Positions 20,307-32,285 of a stretch of 64,000 nt of DNA are shown in pieces. The notes under the pieces are model-generated. The model saw only the letters and a list, made by a program, of their open reading frames with translations. It was not told the DNA's origin and made no database searches. Every line of letters begins with the position of its first letter. Positions within the stretch are counted from its first letter, which is position 1. A program made the position numbers and the translations under genes. This DNA comes from Trametes villosa. Taxonomy: Eukaryota > Basidiomycota > Agaricomycetes > Polyporales > Polyporaceae. The stretch spans positions 2,170,001 through 2,234,000 of the forward strand of contig PUDQ02000010.1 in NCBI GenBank assembly GCA_002964805.2, read 5' to 3'.

Positions 20307-22487
20307 TCAGCAGAAGCCTCCCACGCGCGTCTGAGTGGTACATACAGGCACCCACGGACTGCCTGCACAATCTGAATCGGCCTGGATGACAAGAGTGCCG
20401 GCTTCGGGCCACTCTGTCGGGATGTTCCAGATTGCAGCAACGACGTCTTCTCGGGTAGCCTCCGGTGGCAGGTTCTGGTGAATGGCCGAGACCGATTCCG
20501 CAGGTAGACAAAGGAGGTACACCTGGACGTGTCTGTCGTCGAAGCTAGATTTGTGGCAACATAAGCGATAGCGGCGAGACGCGCAAATATGTCATAAGTA
20601 CCTGAATGTTTCTTTGCGCTTCGCCCAACACCGCGTAGCCTTGGCAGTCGCGTCGTCCACGGTGAACACGACATTCTCGACGGCCGCCGAAGGTTTGCCC
20701 TCGACCGCAGCCCACAGAGCAGGAAGGAGTGTCGGGGCTTCAGGTTCTAGATCGTGTACTTGCATGTCTTGCTTCTCTTGCATCGCGTCGCGGGTCGCGT
20801 CTTGGTTCGTTTCTTGCGCCACCGGCGGGTCCTTGGTAGTCGCGCGTGAAGGTTGTGTGACGGATTCCGGGCCGTGATGTGACGGATCCAGTGATAGTCT
20901 CGGGAACGTGGGCAGGATCTCGGCTGGGGGTGGTGAGCGCGAATACCGAGGCGGAGTCGGGGGAGTAGCAGAGTGCGAGACGGAGATGGGGGTAGGGAGC
21001 AAGGAGGGCTGCGCGCTTAAGGCGTACTCGGCAGTCACAGGACTATGCGTGATGAGAAGCCTCGAGTCGGTCGACCCAGACAATTGTTCTTCAGGAGAAG
21101 ACACGCCGAGTGGCTGGATGCTAGAATGTCGCGCTGGAAGGGCAGAGGTGGAGGGAATGGGGGTTACGGACATGGGTGTGTCGGAGCGTCGAGGCGAGTC
21201 GACTCGCGGAGTTTCAGAAACCAGTAAGGGCACCCCCACCGCAGGATTAGCCGTACTACTAGATCCCAGAGAAAGCAATGCGCTGTCCTGACCGCGTGCA
21301 GGCGTCGAGGACCGCACCTTCGCCGCGGCCTGGGTAGCCCGAAGGACTCCTTCCCCTTCGCTCATCTCCCCTGGCGAGTCCGTTCGCGCAATCTTTAGCA
21401 CAGGCTGTTCATCGCTATGATCCTCCCCGTCATGAGGCCTCTTCAGCACCGAAGAGGTCCTAGGCATGGAGACGCCCTGGCTTTGCCCCCCATTCCCCTG
21501 CGCTTGCAACTCCGCCTGCATCTGCTGAGCCAGCTTCCAGAATTCTGCACATCGCTCATTTGACAGGCGTTCAAGAGCGCGCTTCTCTGCAACGTCTTCC
21601 TTCAGGGAGGGATTCCGCTGCTTGGCGAATTGGACGATGGTGGGCATGAGAAGCTCGCGGCACTTCTCAAGGACTGCGTCTGAGAGCGAGGAGGAGGAGG
21701 AGGAAGAAGAAGAGTTTGTGAGGGCGTCTGCAGGTACTGGGTCCCGGCGAATCGTGTTTACACGACTTGGATGTGGGGATGGTTCTTCTTTGGCCTTGAG
21801 CACGGTACGGTCTTTGGACGGCGAGGCGGAGGGGGTCCCGGTTATATGCAGTATATCAGCAAGGATAGCTTCGACCGCGGCGTCGCTGACAGGTGATTCA
21901 GGTGTCGAGTCTTCGTCTTCTTCGATAGCGTCTTCATGAAGGTCTTGAGGTTCATGTGAGCTCGCATGCTCAGTCGGCTCTCCGAACTGTGGCGGACCAC
22001 ATTACCCTCCAAACTATGGGGAAATATATTGGCTACTCACCACATCGATAGTCGGACGAGATCCCCGCGTTCTCCATCCATAGCGCGCCCTCGTGGGCGA
22101 AGAGCTAATTCCTATCGTTTCCTCTTCTGTCTTGACTTGCGGCCCGTTCGTGGCGGCAGGAGGCGCCTCGTCGCGCATATCCACGTCCTCGTCGTAGTCC
22201 TCCCCCGGGGTCGTGTCGGCCAATGAAATGGGGTCCGTCAGACGGTCGGCCAGGCTTGGTGTGGGTGCTGCCCCTGCAGACGGCGCAATTCTCGTGAGGA
22301 GCGAAGACGTTCCCAGACGGCTGAGCAGCGATGGACGCCCTGCCTCCGCGCCGTCCGGCAGGTCCTCCAAGGGTTCCGGGTCGCGTCCGCGGACCCACGA
22401 GCGGTTCTGGTATACCGTCTTCTTGCCCTTGTCGAGCGCGAGTATTCCTGGGGAGCGGGAGGAGCGTTGGGCCGCTTGCAGGGCCAT
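20307..22487 (-). CDS. Ser/Pro-rich protein of unknown function
   Basis: Minus-strand exons 22487-22041, 21986-20602 and 20532-20307 join in phase to 685 residues through introns of 54 and 69 bases. The last exon (HVQVYLLCLPAESVSAIHQN) is reached with acceptor ...CGACAG and reads naturally from ETFR. The N-terminus has LALDKGKKTVYQNRSWVRG. The middle has a poly-Ser run coded by a GAG/GAA repeat on the plus strand near 21686-21715, then a helical block (DAVLEKCRELLMPTIVQFAK, ERCAEFWKLAQQMQAELQAQ), and many SP/TP motifs with acidic patches. The C-terminal exon appears folded (WNIPTEWPEAGTLVIQADSD). I do not recognise the family. The start at ATG 22487 is the first Met of an open stretch; an extra 5' exon cannot be excluded. 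Confidence 0.65.
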
Positions 22488-22931
22488 GTGCGCACTCGGG
22501 GACAGTTTTCTACGAACGCGTTGATTCCGATCCGGTGTTCACTTGCGAAGCACAGTATTGAGTTCTGTGGCCCTGCAAACGGTCAGTACACAGACAGGGG
22601 TTTGGAGAGCAGGCAGGGGCGTGGTGGACGTAGGTGGACGTGGTGGTGTGATGCAGGACACGGAAAGAAGGAACGGGACCTGCAGAAGCGCCGCCGCTCA
22701 TTCACCGGATGCTCATAGATACTGGATCCGGCGCGCTTCAAGCTGGACACAGAGACACGAATGCCATTTGCATGCGATGACTACCAACATTAACCCGCGA
22801 GGTACATAAACGGCGATCCATCTACGCCTACAGAAAAAGCAAAGGAGCGGTTCTAGGTAATTAGGCTGCTTTGCGCTACTCCAAAGCGCTAGGTCTACCG
22901 GGACGCTGTACACGAGATCGTGCCGCCAAGT
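22488..22931. other. Intergenic region upstream of the 20307-22487 gene
   Basis: No gene seen. It should hold the promoter of the minus-strand Ser/Pro-rich gene and the 3' UTR of the cytochrome-b5 gene. Confidence 0.5.
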
Positions 22932-23754
22932 CTACTCCGACACCATGAAGCCCACCAGACATTCATCAAGCATATAGTCGATGTTCACCCAGGCGTGCGT
23001 CGCCGCTGTATGCCATACAGTCAGTCAGCATGCGCCTCTACTGCCGGTGGACCAGAAGGTGGACCAAATGCCAGACGGACCGAAGAGCTTAGTGCCATCT
23101 CGCCCAGCGACTCGCAGGAGCTCCTTCTCGCCACCAGGATGGTATGGCAGGTACGCCGTCAGGTTGTACACCTTGCCGCTAAACGAGGACCAGGCGTCGT
23201 CCCGTGTCCGATGCTCCTTGAGCATGGAGGGGGTCACGCGCAGCAGCGTGTCCGTGCCCTGTATCATAGGTCGCGCATGAGGGTCTGCGGAAGCCGAGAG
23301 GAATACAAATAGGACGCACTCGGAGGTTCTGCCCGGACTTCTTCAGGTTCGCCCAGTCGAGGGGGCCGTGTCCGGGCGCAAGGGCGACCTTCCCCTTCTT
23401 CGCCGGCTGTGGCGGCGGCTTCAGGGTCGTCGGGGGAACCATGAGGGACGACGAGCCGGAGCTTGAACCGCCTGAGACACCAGGCCTTCGGGCAGCGAGG
23501 GAGGGTGGCGGAGGTGGCGGCATGAGTTGCGCATCCGTCAGTATTCGGGGAACCGCTTCTGCCGTCCCTGTCGCTCGTTGTGCACTGTTCAGTGCGGGGA
23601 ATGCTGGCGGCGCATCGTCGTCTCCGTGGACAGTCTCTGCGTCGTCGTCGTCGTCTCCTGGTGTGGGCGGTGAGGTCTCGATGATCGCAGGACCTGCGGG
23701 TACTTCCGCGGCTGGATTCTGGGCGTATAGCCAACTCCGCAGATAAGATGCCAT
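22932..23754 (-). CDS. Cytochrome b5-like heme-binding protein
   Basis: Minus-strand exons 23754-23320, 23258-23081 and 23005-22932 join in phase to 228 residues. The N-terminal 130 residues are disordered (acidic DDDDDAETVHGDDD, Pro-rich PPPPPPSLAARRPG). The C-terminal ~95 residues are a cytochrome b5 domain: DAWSSFSGKVYNLTAYLPYH, HPGGEKELLRVAGRDGTKLF and THAWVNIDYMLDECLVGFMV. The two heme-ligand histidines expected for the family are in HPGG and in THAWV; the second only appears after the last splice. No membrane segment is visible, so it is probably a soluble electron carrier of the kind annotated next to P450s and sterol enzymes (IRC21-like proteins). Partner unknown. Confidence 0.88.
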
Positions 23755-24173
23755 GGGTAAAAGAGCCGAGTGGTGGTATTATGCGGCCTGGAAGCACAGG
23801 TCTCGGTAGAATGTCCCTCGGCGTCGTGGTGGAAAGCAAGGAGTCATGAGCTTGAGGGTCATTGTGATCGCTAAGTAACGCAGTGAGGCTGAGGCGCCCG
23901 TGGCCAATCGCCGCCAAAGGGATGCACGGATGCGCCGTTCCGAGAGCCGAAGTGACCCGCTTGACAGTGGCTGCCACTGTCATTGGCTCGTTCAACACTG
24001 CTAGCTGCACTGGCAGAACGTAACACATCCCAACTGGCATTCAACGTTTCAACACCACAACTGGACCAGTCATGAAACACTACTTCACTTTTACAAATGA
24101 AACATGAATCTCTTCATATAACAAAGTAATAGTACATCGAGCGGTCGCCGCGGACCTTCGGAACACCGATGTA
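23755..24173. other. Intergenic region
   Basis: Between the cytochrome-b5 start and the isomerase stop on the same strand. Open frames here are not family-like; this is probable promoter and 3' UTR. Confidence 0.5.
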
Positions 24174-25437
24174 TCACAACTTGCTCTTTCGGTGAGCAAC
24201 GCTGACTTCCTTCCACTTCAAAGTTTTCAGTCAGACCACAGTTCTCGACTTCGCGACCACCAGCAGTATGACTCACCCAAGGCATCCAGGGCACGAGGTT
24301 CGCAAGCGTATCCGTGAATCGCGGGGCACGACGCTCCTTGAACGCGAGCGCACCCTCCGCAGCGTCGCCCGAAGAGCCGAGGACGCGGATCGCGCGGGAG
24401 TCGACGATGTGCTGCTCCTCGATGTTGTCGTAGCCGTGCCAGATCAGCGCCTTAGTGACCGCGGCCGCCGTCTGCGACGTGTTTGCGGCCAGGTCCTTGG
24501 CGAGCGCGAGCGCCGCGGGGAATACCTCCTCCCGAGTGGGCAGGATCGAGTGGTATAGGCCGGAGATGAGCGGGGAGTCCGGCGTGACAGTCTGGCCTGT
24601 GAGGAAGAGCGACAGGGCGCGGGAGTTCCCAAGGAGCTTCGGGAGCAGGAAGGAGGAACATGCTATTCCAGCACCGGTCAGCACGTTGCAGCATCTCGCC
24701 ATGTCGGCAAGAACACTCACCTTCGGGAGCGATGCCGCGACGGACGAATGGGAAAGCGATTCTAGCACCGGCCCAAACGAAGCGAATATCGAAGGGAAGC
24801 TGAAGCCCGGTCACGCCCACACCCACCTGGTGGCATGGGCGATCGTTAATGACACTGTATCGATATGCGCCGCAGGCAGACTCACCGCGTGTCCGTTCAC
24901 GGCGGAGATGGTGATCTTGCGGCAGCGGAAGATGGCCATGGCCACCTGGCCGCCGCTGTCCCTGTGAGCTGCGGGGAGGTGTGTTAGCCACGTCGACCCT
25001 GAACACATGTCTAGTATCTAGACCGACCATGTTCGCCTTCCTTCTCATCCTCGACGGAGAAAAGCCCGCCCCATCCGCCACTGATGTCGGCCTACGGACG
25101 GGGTTGTCAGCGGCCGGCTTCTATCCCTACATTGAACGCGAAGACAACTCACCCCGGCACAGAACGCTGGGGCATCCGGCTCGGCCGTCAGCACCACGAC
25201 GCGGACGCGGTCGTCTCTGTCGAACAAGTCGAAGGCCTTGATTACGTCTGCAACAAGAGCGCCGGAGAACGTATTCCGCCTATAGCACAAACACCATGTT
25301 AGCGGCCACGCAGATACCCTGCTTGACCAGGAAGGAGCGTACTGCTTAGACCGCGCGAGCGTGACGACAGCGACGGCACCATCGAGCTCGACGCGAACGG
25401 CGGTGAACCCCAGCTTAGCATACTCTGGCGCCGACAT
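24174..25437 (-). CDS. Peroxisomal enoyl-CoA hydratase/isomerase family protein (PTS1 SKL)
   Basis: Seven minus-strand exons (25437-25343, 25279-25153, 25091-25028, 24968-24886, 24826-24721, 24662-24277, 24215-24174) join in phase to 300 residues. The crotonase fold is clear: VAVVTLARSKQRNTFSGAL, the oxyanion segments APAFCAGADISGGWG and KITISAVNGHAVGVGVTGLQ, then FPFVRRGIAPEACSSFLLPK with the acidic residue placed as in enoyl-CoA isomerases. The last exon, 14 codons long including the stop, ends in HRKSKL, so the protein finishes with SKL, the classical PTS1 peroxisome import signal. It is therefore probably an enzyme of peroxisomal fatty-acid beta-oxidation that hydrates or isomerises enoyl-CoA esters; hydratase versus isomerase cannot be settled from sequence. 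A model that reads through the last intron would lose the signal. Confidence 0.9.
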
Positions 25438-26853
25438 CTTCGTTGAGTTGGGCGACGAATGTGAGGGGTTCGGCGATGCTGGTCAGCCCGAAGCTACTGA
25501 ACAAGTCAGTAGGTTACCGGAGGAGTATATGTACATGTACGGGAATCAAACCGTTCGAAATGGACCTCGGGAACCACTTATGCCGGTGGTCACTTGACGT
25601 ATGCGAACATACTGTGCGCGTAGCACAAGAGCCGAGTGGATCGCACTGCTTACCGTTCACGCGCACGTACGAGTCTTTGCAGAGCCAGTAGGGTACACTC
25701 ATAGTACACGGGAAACCAGACAGTGAATGCGCATGAGAGTGATGCTCTCACACGCACTTCAACGGAGTCTATCTTCAAGCTTCTTGGGATATTCAACGGC
25801 GGATCCGGAATGCACCACAATTGGATAGCTGCGGCAGAAAATCAAGCAGCGAGCCAAGCAAGGGGGTACACTATTCGCTGACAGGGCGAGTAGCGCGCCA
25901 AGTGAGTATTGGAGTCCTGCCTCTAAGCATCTGAGACCATGCCAGATCAGCTGGTGGTATACTGGCCTTTGGGCCCGGATGTTACGAAGCACGACTGCAG
26001 CCGGCCAGTACCCAGCGACCAGAACGTCCAGCATGCTTCCGGCATCGGTACGGGTACTAAGCGGTATCTCCTGAGGTAGTGAGCTGCATGAGCACCAGCC
26101 TGATACCCCTCTGGACGTATATCACGCACCAATGCCCATGCACGGTCAAAAGAACGCTCGTGGCAAGGCTGGTTCAGTGTCTTGGCGTCCGGGGTGGGAA
26201 CATAGTGCATAGGGTGCTCCGGCTTCAAGTAGACGAGATCCAGCGAGGGGAACACGCGCATATATGGGCTATCGGAGCAGAGTAGAGAGATTCCATGTCC
26301 GATCCGAGTAGATTGGATGAGCACAAAACACTTCAAGAAACCGTTCAGCGAGGTGCAGGCTTACGAGTGCGAGCGCGCCGGCGGCTCGCGAAGCGCCCCT
26401 CCGACGATCCCAGAAGGTACTCCGGGGTGAGCGGGCCGTAATATCTATAGCACCTCGAGCCGGCCCGGGCGTTCTGCCCATGTTCGATTCGCTTCCCGGT
26501 GGCTGCGCGCGAGTTCGAGCGCGTCGACGCGCTCGACGGCCAGGTTCTTCCGGACGACGACCACCGTCTGCTTGAGGGCCTCCGTCTGACCTTCTCTGCA
26601 CACCTGCACACGCTCTGCGATACCTCAGACTCCTTGCTGTCTCTGTGTCTAGCTTTCCAGGCACTCTTCGCAGCGTTTCGGAACTTATCGCCTGCTATAC
26701 CGTACCCCGACTTCACAGCAGGGTTGGACTCGTTCCCGACGAAGACGACTATCAGTCTTGACATTCACGAACCATCTCACGAAGCAACAATCAGTTGTTG
26801 GACGGATCTCACGACAAAACTTGGAGGAAGGGCATGCACTTTAGCAGTACAAC
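25438..26853. other. Intergenic region with possible gene remnants
   Basis: No complete gene. On the minus strand 25947-26336 is open with an odd composition (YLKPEHPMHYVPTPDAKTLN) but I know no family. On the minus strand about 26445-26720 two open segments read like a helical protein (DKFRNAAKSAWKARHRDSKE, then ALKQTVVVVRKNLAVERVDA and a TAG stop at 26445-26447). They could be exons of a small or decayed gene. Neither is supported by a recognised domain or a good start. Confidence 0.25.
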
Positions 26854-27664
26854 ATGTGCAGTCCCGCATTTCTCATGTTCATGGCGACAATCGCCGCACT
26901 TGTCCTACTGTACGTGCTTTCTAGAATGAGGATCTGCCGATGCCCCCTTATGCTAACCCTAACACACAGGGTGCTGGTGACATTCTCTACACCATTCATA
27001 CAAGCTTTCTACTTCCTGAGCACCGACTTCGCGGGAGGGACCAAGTTTGGTGTGTTTGGGTTCTGTAACGACCTCCGCGGTACCTGCACAGACAAAGAGT
27101 GCGTGATTGTCAGTGTTCACACGGTATTTACGAGTTTAACATTCAATACAGGTTGGGATACCATCATGAACCGCAGTTACCAGATGGGTTGACCACTGTT
27201 CTAGTCTTGTACCCCGTTTGTGAGTACCGCGCGCCCTCGCGAGTCTGACGATCATGGCTGACCGCATATGCCCAGCCGCTGGCCTCACCCTGCTCGGGGC
27301 GCTCACCTTGATACCTGCCACGCTCTCCCGCAGAGACCGCGGATATCCATACATCCTATTCGCGTTCCTCTCAACATTCGCGTTCCTGACGGCCGCTGGG
27401 GCCTTTGGTGTCACAATGTACCTCTTCACCGTTGCGAGGGACCGCTTCCACGCGCAGGGACTCACCGCCGCGTACGGACCATCGGTAGGTCGTAGCATAT
27501 AGTATCCGGGCGGGCCCGTTAGTGTCATTCTGACAATGCCGTAGGTGTGGATCGCGCTGGCAGCCACAGCGCTGCTGCTATTCATTGCGCTCAACGCTGG
27601 ATGCGGAACGTGTGCGGGCGGGCGACTCGGACGCCAGCCGCGCCATCTGGTGTACACGTACTGA
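26854..27664 (+). CDS. SUR7/PalI-type four-pass membrane protein
   Basis: Exons 26854-26909, 26970-27098, 27152-27219, 27276-27484 and 27545-27664 join in phase to 193 residues. Four hydrophobic segments are seen: an N-terminal one (FLMFMATIAALVLLVLVTF), SAGLTLLGALTLIPATL, ILFAFLSTFAFLTAAGAFGV and VWIALAATALLLFIALNAG. Between the first and second lies an external loop with GVFGFCNDLRGTCTDKELGY. This topology and the G-x-x-G-x-C...C loop match the SUR7/PalI (Rim9-like) family of plasma-membrane proteins involved in cortical domains or ambient-pH sensing. The protein ends in a short basic tail with CGTCAGGRLGR. It is shorter than PalI of ascomycetes, which carries a long cytoplasmic tail. The gene sits alone, divergent from the isomerase gene. 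Confidence 0.78.
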
Positions 27665-29481
27665 GTCCAAGACATCCGTCATCGAGGGATCCATGCGAAG
27701 GCCGTTCCAGGGATATTCTTATTGCTGATTTACGTCCAGGCTACGAAGTTATGAAGGCTGCACCGGTGGAACTGTAACATATAGTGCTGTGCTCGAGATA
27801 CGAGTGGACTATCCTATGCTCATGAACAGATCGTGGCGCGCAGTCTCAGGACCGTCTCGAGGTCTGCCATGCGACTTTCGCAAATATCATCGCCCCGCTC
27901 CCTACGGCTGATATTTGCTTCCGATAGCATTGCGAAGAGGGCTTGGGTGCACCACTATCTGGTGGGGCTTTGCGCTCAGGCCGCGATCGGCGCTGGGCGT
28001 TGAATCCCGCGTGCCACCGTTTGAACTCTGGGGAGCGCACGGTGGACCTACAGTACATCCGCCGACGGCCGTAGCCGTGCCTCTTCCGTGCCTCCGACCT
28101 GGTCGGCCTCCAACGCAACGCAGATCGAGAGGCAATCTCACATGGCCCCTGGTTCCCGGCCGGCCCCCCTCGATAGGCAGCAATCCCGCCGGAGTCGGGG
28201 TAGGCAAAAGCCGCGACTGCGGAGATCCCGCACGTCTAACAGACGTGCAAGGCGGTGAGGCTGGGGAGTGCCTTTCGACTTGCAGGCGCCGTCGATACCC
28301 ATAGATCGCCGTGGGCGCTTGTGCGCGAGCTCTGGGGAGGGGAATGTGAGACATGGTGAAACGGAGTGGGGGTGGGTTCAGAGCGTCCGAATCTTTGATG
28401 CAGCGCTGTGCTACGCGATTTCAAGCCGCACGCGGGACGCGGACATCGAGATGAAGCCGGCGGGTAGGGATCTCGATGCGCCGAGCCCTGCAGTGCGCCC
28501 TCGCGCGAAAACAGCAGTAAACGCCGTGTTTCGCAGTCTGCAGTCGGCCATCGCTCGCCTACTCTTGGTCCGACCTCCATCGGACGGTCGGGCTGGCCTC
28601 GGGGGCGAGGACGGTAGTGAACTATTGAGATAGCCGGAGGGTGATGCCTGGAGTTCAAGTTGGGCATGCAGGGTCCAATGGCTTTGCCATGTGCCGTATC
28701 GCGTCCGTCGCTTCATCATCTCGTCGAATGTTGGAGACTCAGTTGGGTTCGCGGCTCAAGGTAGCTTCCGTCCGATGTGTCGGGGGATTGATGCTGACAT
28801 GACGTGCGAAGATGTACGGTACACCAAGAGATACTTCGCCAGAGTGTAGCCGGAATTGGGATCTGACTATTCTGTGGTGTGTAAGATTTTGCAAACTCTC
28901 AGCCTAAGGCGCAGCTCACAGGTACGTAGTTGCGCGTTATCTGGTAATCATCACCATGTCAAGTACCTCCAGTTTGAACCGCTTCGCCAGTGGCCCATCA
29001 TTACTACGAAAGCATCAGCATCCTCTTCCACAACATATTCCCAGTGAGAGAAGTCCCGTTGCAAAGCAGCTCATACAATAGTACATAACCGGCTGCGTAG
29101 TCACTGATGGCGCTTATGGTAAGGCCAGGTGTATACTTCGACCTGCTGAGCATGTCACTAGGGAGCCTCCGCGGAGGACGAACGAAGACACCTTCCAAAT
29201 GAAGACGCGCACTTTCGGGCGGCTAATTGACGTCGACGGCTGCAGGCTGCAGCGCAGCGTGAGCATCGAGCGCTAGCCGATCATCCAGCCTGGTCGACGA
29301 CCTCATCGCTGTCCTCATCGACTCTTGGGCGACCACCACCACCTCGTGTCGAGTTCATCTCATCGGCGCAATCGAACACACCTCCCCTGCATAATAAGGG
29401 TCTGACTTGCACTGTATACCATCGCCTCCACTAGGCACCCCATCACTAAGGCAAACTCTCAGCCTACTGTAATATTTCGCC
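27665..29481. other. Intergenic region, nothing recognised
   Basis: 1.8 kb without a supportable gene. Open frames around 27900-28670 on both strands are mutually overlapping and low in family resemblance. The last ~100 bases precede TMA46. Confidence 0.45.
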
Positions 29482-30927
29482 ATGCCGCCCAAGAAGCAGC
29501 AAGCAGGGTCCTCCTCCAAGGTCAAGGAGGATAAGGTAATTGCTCAACCCTACTGCGCTGCATGTCAGTCTGATGAAGGTCATTGACGAGCGTCTTCTAG
29601 ACCTTTGGCATGAAAAACGTCAGTCATAATTCTGCACCGTCCTGCACCCGAGCACGCATAACCCCAGCGCCTCTATAGAAAAACAAGTCTGCCAAGGTCC
29701 AGAAGCAGATTGCGACGATCGAAAAGCAGCAGGCGCAGGCGGGCAAGTCGCGCGCGGTACTCGAAAAGGAGAAGGAGAAGGCGCTGCGCGAGAAGGAGAA
29801 GCTTGCGGAGGAGAAGCGCAAGAAAGAGGAGGCCGCGCTCTTCAAGCCCGTCCAGACGCAGAAGGTGCCGTTTGGTGTCGACCCGAAGACCGTGCTGTGC
29901 GCGTTCTACAAGGCGGGCACGTGCGAGAAGGGGTCGAAGTGCAAGTTCAGCCATGACCTGAACGTGGGCCGGAAGGTGGAGAAGAAGAACTTGTACGAGG
30001 ATAGTCGCGAGGACAAGGACACCGGTAAGGCGCACCTCCGATCCACGAGCGCGCGGCAAGCCCTGATCGTTCTCCAGACACAATGGACAAGTGGGACGAG
30101 GAAAAGCTACGGACAGTCGTTCTGTCCAAGGCCGGGAACCCTCGTACAACCACTGATGTAAGTATAACAACCCTGTCAGAGATGTCATGCGCCTAACAAA
30201 GTACCGAACAGATCGTCTGCAAGTTCTTCATCCAGGCCATCGAGTCAGAGAAGTACGACATTCTCTTTTCCGTCTGTGACTCTGCGTTAATCCTTCGCTG
30301 AAGGTACGGCTGGTTCTGGGAGTGTCCAAACGGCGAATCTTGCCACTACCGACACGCGCTGCCTCCGGGCTTCGTACTCAAATCCCAGAAGAAGGCGCTC
30401 GAGGATGCGGAGAAGGCCAACGCCATCAGTTTGGAGGAGTTCCTGGAAGTCGAGGTACGTCCGCCCTTCTCCCTTCATACGCGGCGCAGTACTCATGCAT
30501 ACACGGCGTCAGCGTCACAAGCTGGGGTCCAACCTCACGCCCGTTACTCCCGAATCGTTCGCGAAGTGGAAGGCGACCCGGTTGAACAAGAAGCAAGCGG
30601 AGGAGGAAGCACTGAGGAAGGCCAAGGACGAGAAGCATGCTGCCGGCAAGAACAGTGGTATGAGCGGCAGAGATTTGGTGCGCTCTTCACGAACGTCCAC
30701 AGCCGCCCATCTTCTGACGTCTCCTCGCTTAGTTCACTTACAACCCAGAGTGGTTCGAGGACGAAGAAGAGGAAGAAGACGACTGGGACCTGGCCAAGTA
30801 CAGGAAGGAACAAGAAGACGAGGCTCTTGCCGCCGAGGAAGAGCGCATCCGGAATCTGCAGCTGTCTGGTGGGGGAGGATCAGAAGTCGGTGTGGGCGAC
30901 GCGGACGGCGGCACAATGTACATCTAG
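29482..30927 (+). CDS. TMA46: CCCH zinc-finger translation-associated protein Tma46 / ZC3H15
   Basis: Eight exons (29482-29535, 29601-29618, 29679-30024, 30078-30157, 30212-30252, 30304-30454, 30513-30677, 30733-30927) join in phase to 349 residues. Exon 2 is an 18-base microexon (TFGMKN), part of the conserved start K-T-F-G-x-K-N-K. A Lys/Glu-rich coiled coil (about 28-78) leads to a first CCCH finger C98-x7-C106-x5-C112-x3-H116 and a second in [10 protein letters not shown]...[11 protein letters not shown]. The C-terminal region has the DRG-family-regulatory segment ([15 protein letters not shown]) and an acidic stretch. In yeast and animals this family binds the DRG GTPases and associates with ribosomes. 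It is convergent with CWC2, with 84 bases between the stops. Confidence 0.95.
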
Positions 30928-31011
30928 GTCCAGCACTCACTCACGACATTGTCTACGAGCACAAGCATGTATCGGTATCCTCAGTCCATTGCTACATATA
31001 TAAGTACAGAA

Positions 31012-32285
31012 TCACTCGTCGTCGCTAGCGTAGTCCCCGAGGCCGAGTCCTCCGGGCGGTGGAGGGGCGACCGCCCTCGGCGGTGGTGCAGCGGACCCCA
31101 AGCCGTTCTTCTTCTTAATCTCAGCGAAGTACTTCAGGCCCTCTAGCGCGTCGGCGCTGAGAATGCCTGAACTAGATTGGGGCTGTGATGATTGGGGTGG
31201 TGGTGACGGCTCTTGCGGCGACGGAGACCGAGAGTCGTCCTCGATGAGCCTCTGCCGTTTGCTTTCCCGACCATCCTCCTCCATCTCGTCGTCGGGCTCG
31301 ACGCCATCCTCGAGCGCCCGCACGGCCCGCACAGCGTCGACGATCCTGGGGTCCATCTTCGCCTGGATAGCCTCCCTGCCCATCTCCTCCAACCGTCGTT
31401 TCTCCGCGACTTTTGAGGTGGGGTTCGGGTCCTCGGTCGCCCACCGGACGTTCAGGATCTCGTCGTTGTCCAGAGACTGACACGCCATAGCCTCCTTGGC
31501 AAACTGGGCGTGCAGTTCCGACTCGTACGTGACGAATGCCACGCTCCGGTATTGCAAAACGCGTACTGTTAACGAATTACGGCGACGTTAGTTTGATCAT
31601 GCTTATGAACACTCTTGCTGACTCACTCTTCTCAATCTTGCCCCACTCCTTGAAATGCCGCCGCACGACCTCCTCGGTCTCCGGGCCCGTGCCCGTCTCC
31701 TTGATCCGACCAATGTAGAGCGTCCGGTTCTGGCGCTGGAAGCTGCCGACACCGCCCATGTCGTCTCGGTAATCCGCGAACTTGTCTCGCGCGAAACAGT
31801 CCTTGGATGTGTCGGGGAGGGCGGTGGATTCGTCGGGGAGCATGTGGAGGTATTCGCATTCCCAGCCGTACGGGCAGCAGCCGCGCGCGAAGAACAGACA
31901 GCAGTACTTGTTCCCGGTCGTATTCGCGCGCGTGAGACCTGCGTCTTTCTTCATGTTGCATCTCGTCTGAGATTTGACCTTGCTGCGCACAGGAACAGCA
32001 CAGTCAGTCTCTCTGGCGGCAGTGGTGTCAGGTCGGCATTACGCACTTCGAGTAGCTGTCCTCGCGGTCTCCACCAGCCCATTTGTTATACCAAATGTCT
32101 GTTCGCGCAGGTGAGTGTACAGCAGTCACGGAGAGCTCAGTTCACGCACTGTACTCCTTCCCGGTCTGCGGTGCCTCCTTCTTCTCCACGTCTCCGGGTT
32201 TGACCTGCTTGCGAGCCGGTTTCAATTTCTTGGCCTTTTTCGACGGGGCGGTCGCCACGTGCGTTTCGGCCTCAGTTGCGCTCAT
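31012..32285 (-). CDS. CWC2: Pre-mRNA-splicing factor Cwc2 / RBM22-like
   Basis: Minus-strand exons 32285-32150, 32098-32047, 31982-31627 and 31565-31012 join in phase to 365 residues. After a Lys-rich N-terminus comes EYNIWYNKWAGGDREDSYSN, characteristic of Cwc2. Then follows the Torus/CCCH zinc region (TRCNMKKDAGLTRANTTGNK, ARGCCPYGWECEYLHMLPD) and an RRM with RNP-like strands RTLYIGRI and YRSVAFVTYE. The C-terminal third is a disordered Pro/Ser tail specific to fungi (SPSPQEPSPPPQSS) ending GDYASDDE. Cwc2 contacts U6 snRNA and the catalytic core of the spliceosome in the nucleus; the NTC complex is its usual partner. Codon 46 and two other codons are split by introns. Confidence 0.95.

Noticed and set aside
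23264..24040. 258-residue minus-strand frame upstream of the cytochrome-b5 start
   Set aside because: Switches frame relative to the real exon and its upstream part shows no family resemblance.
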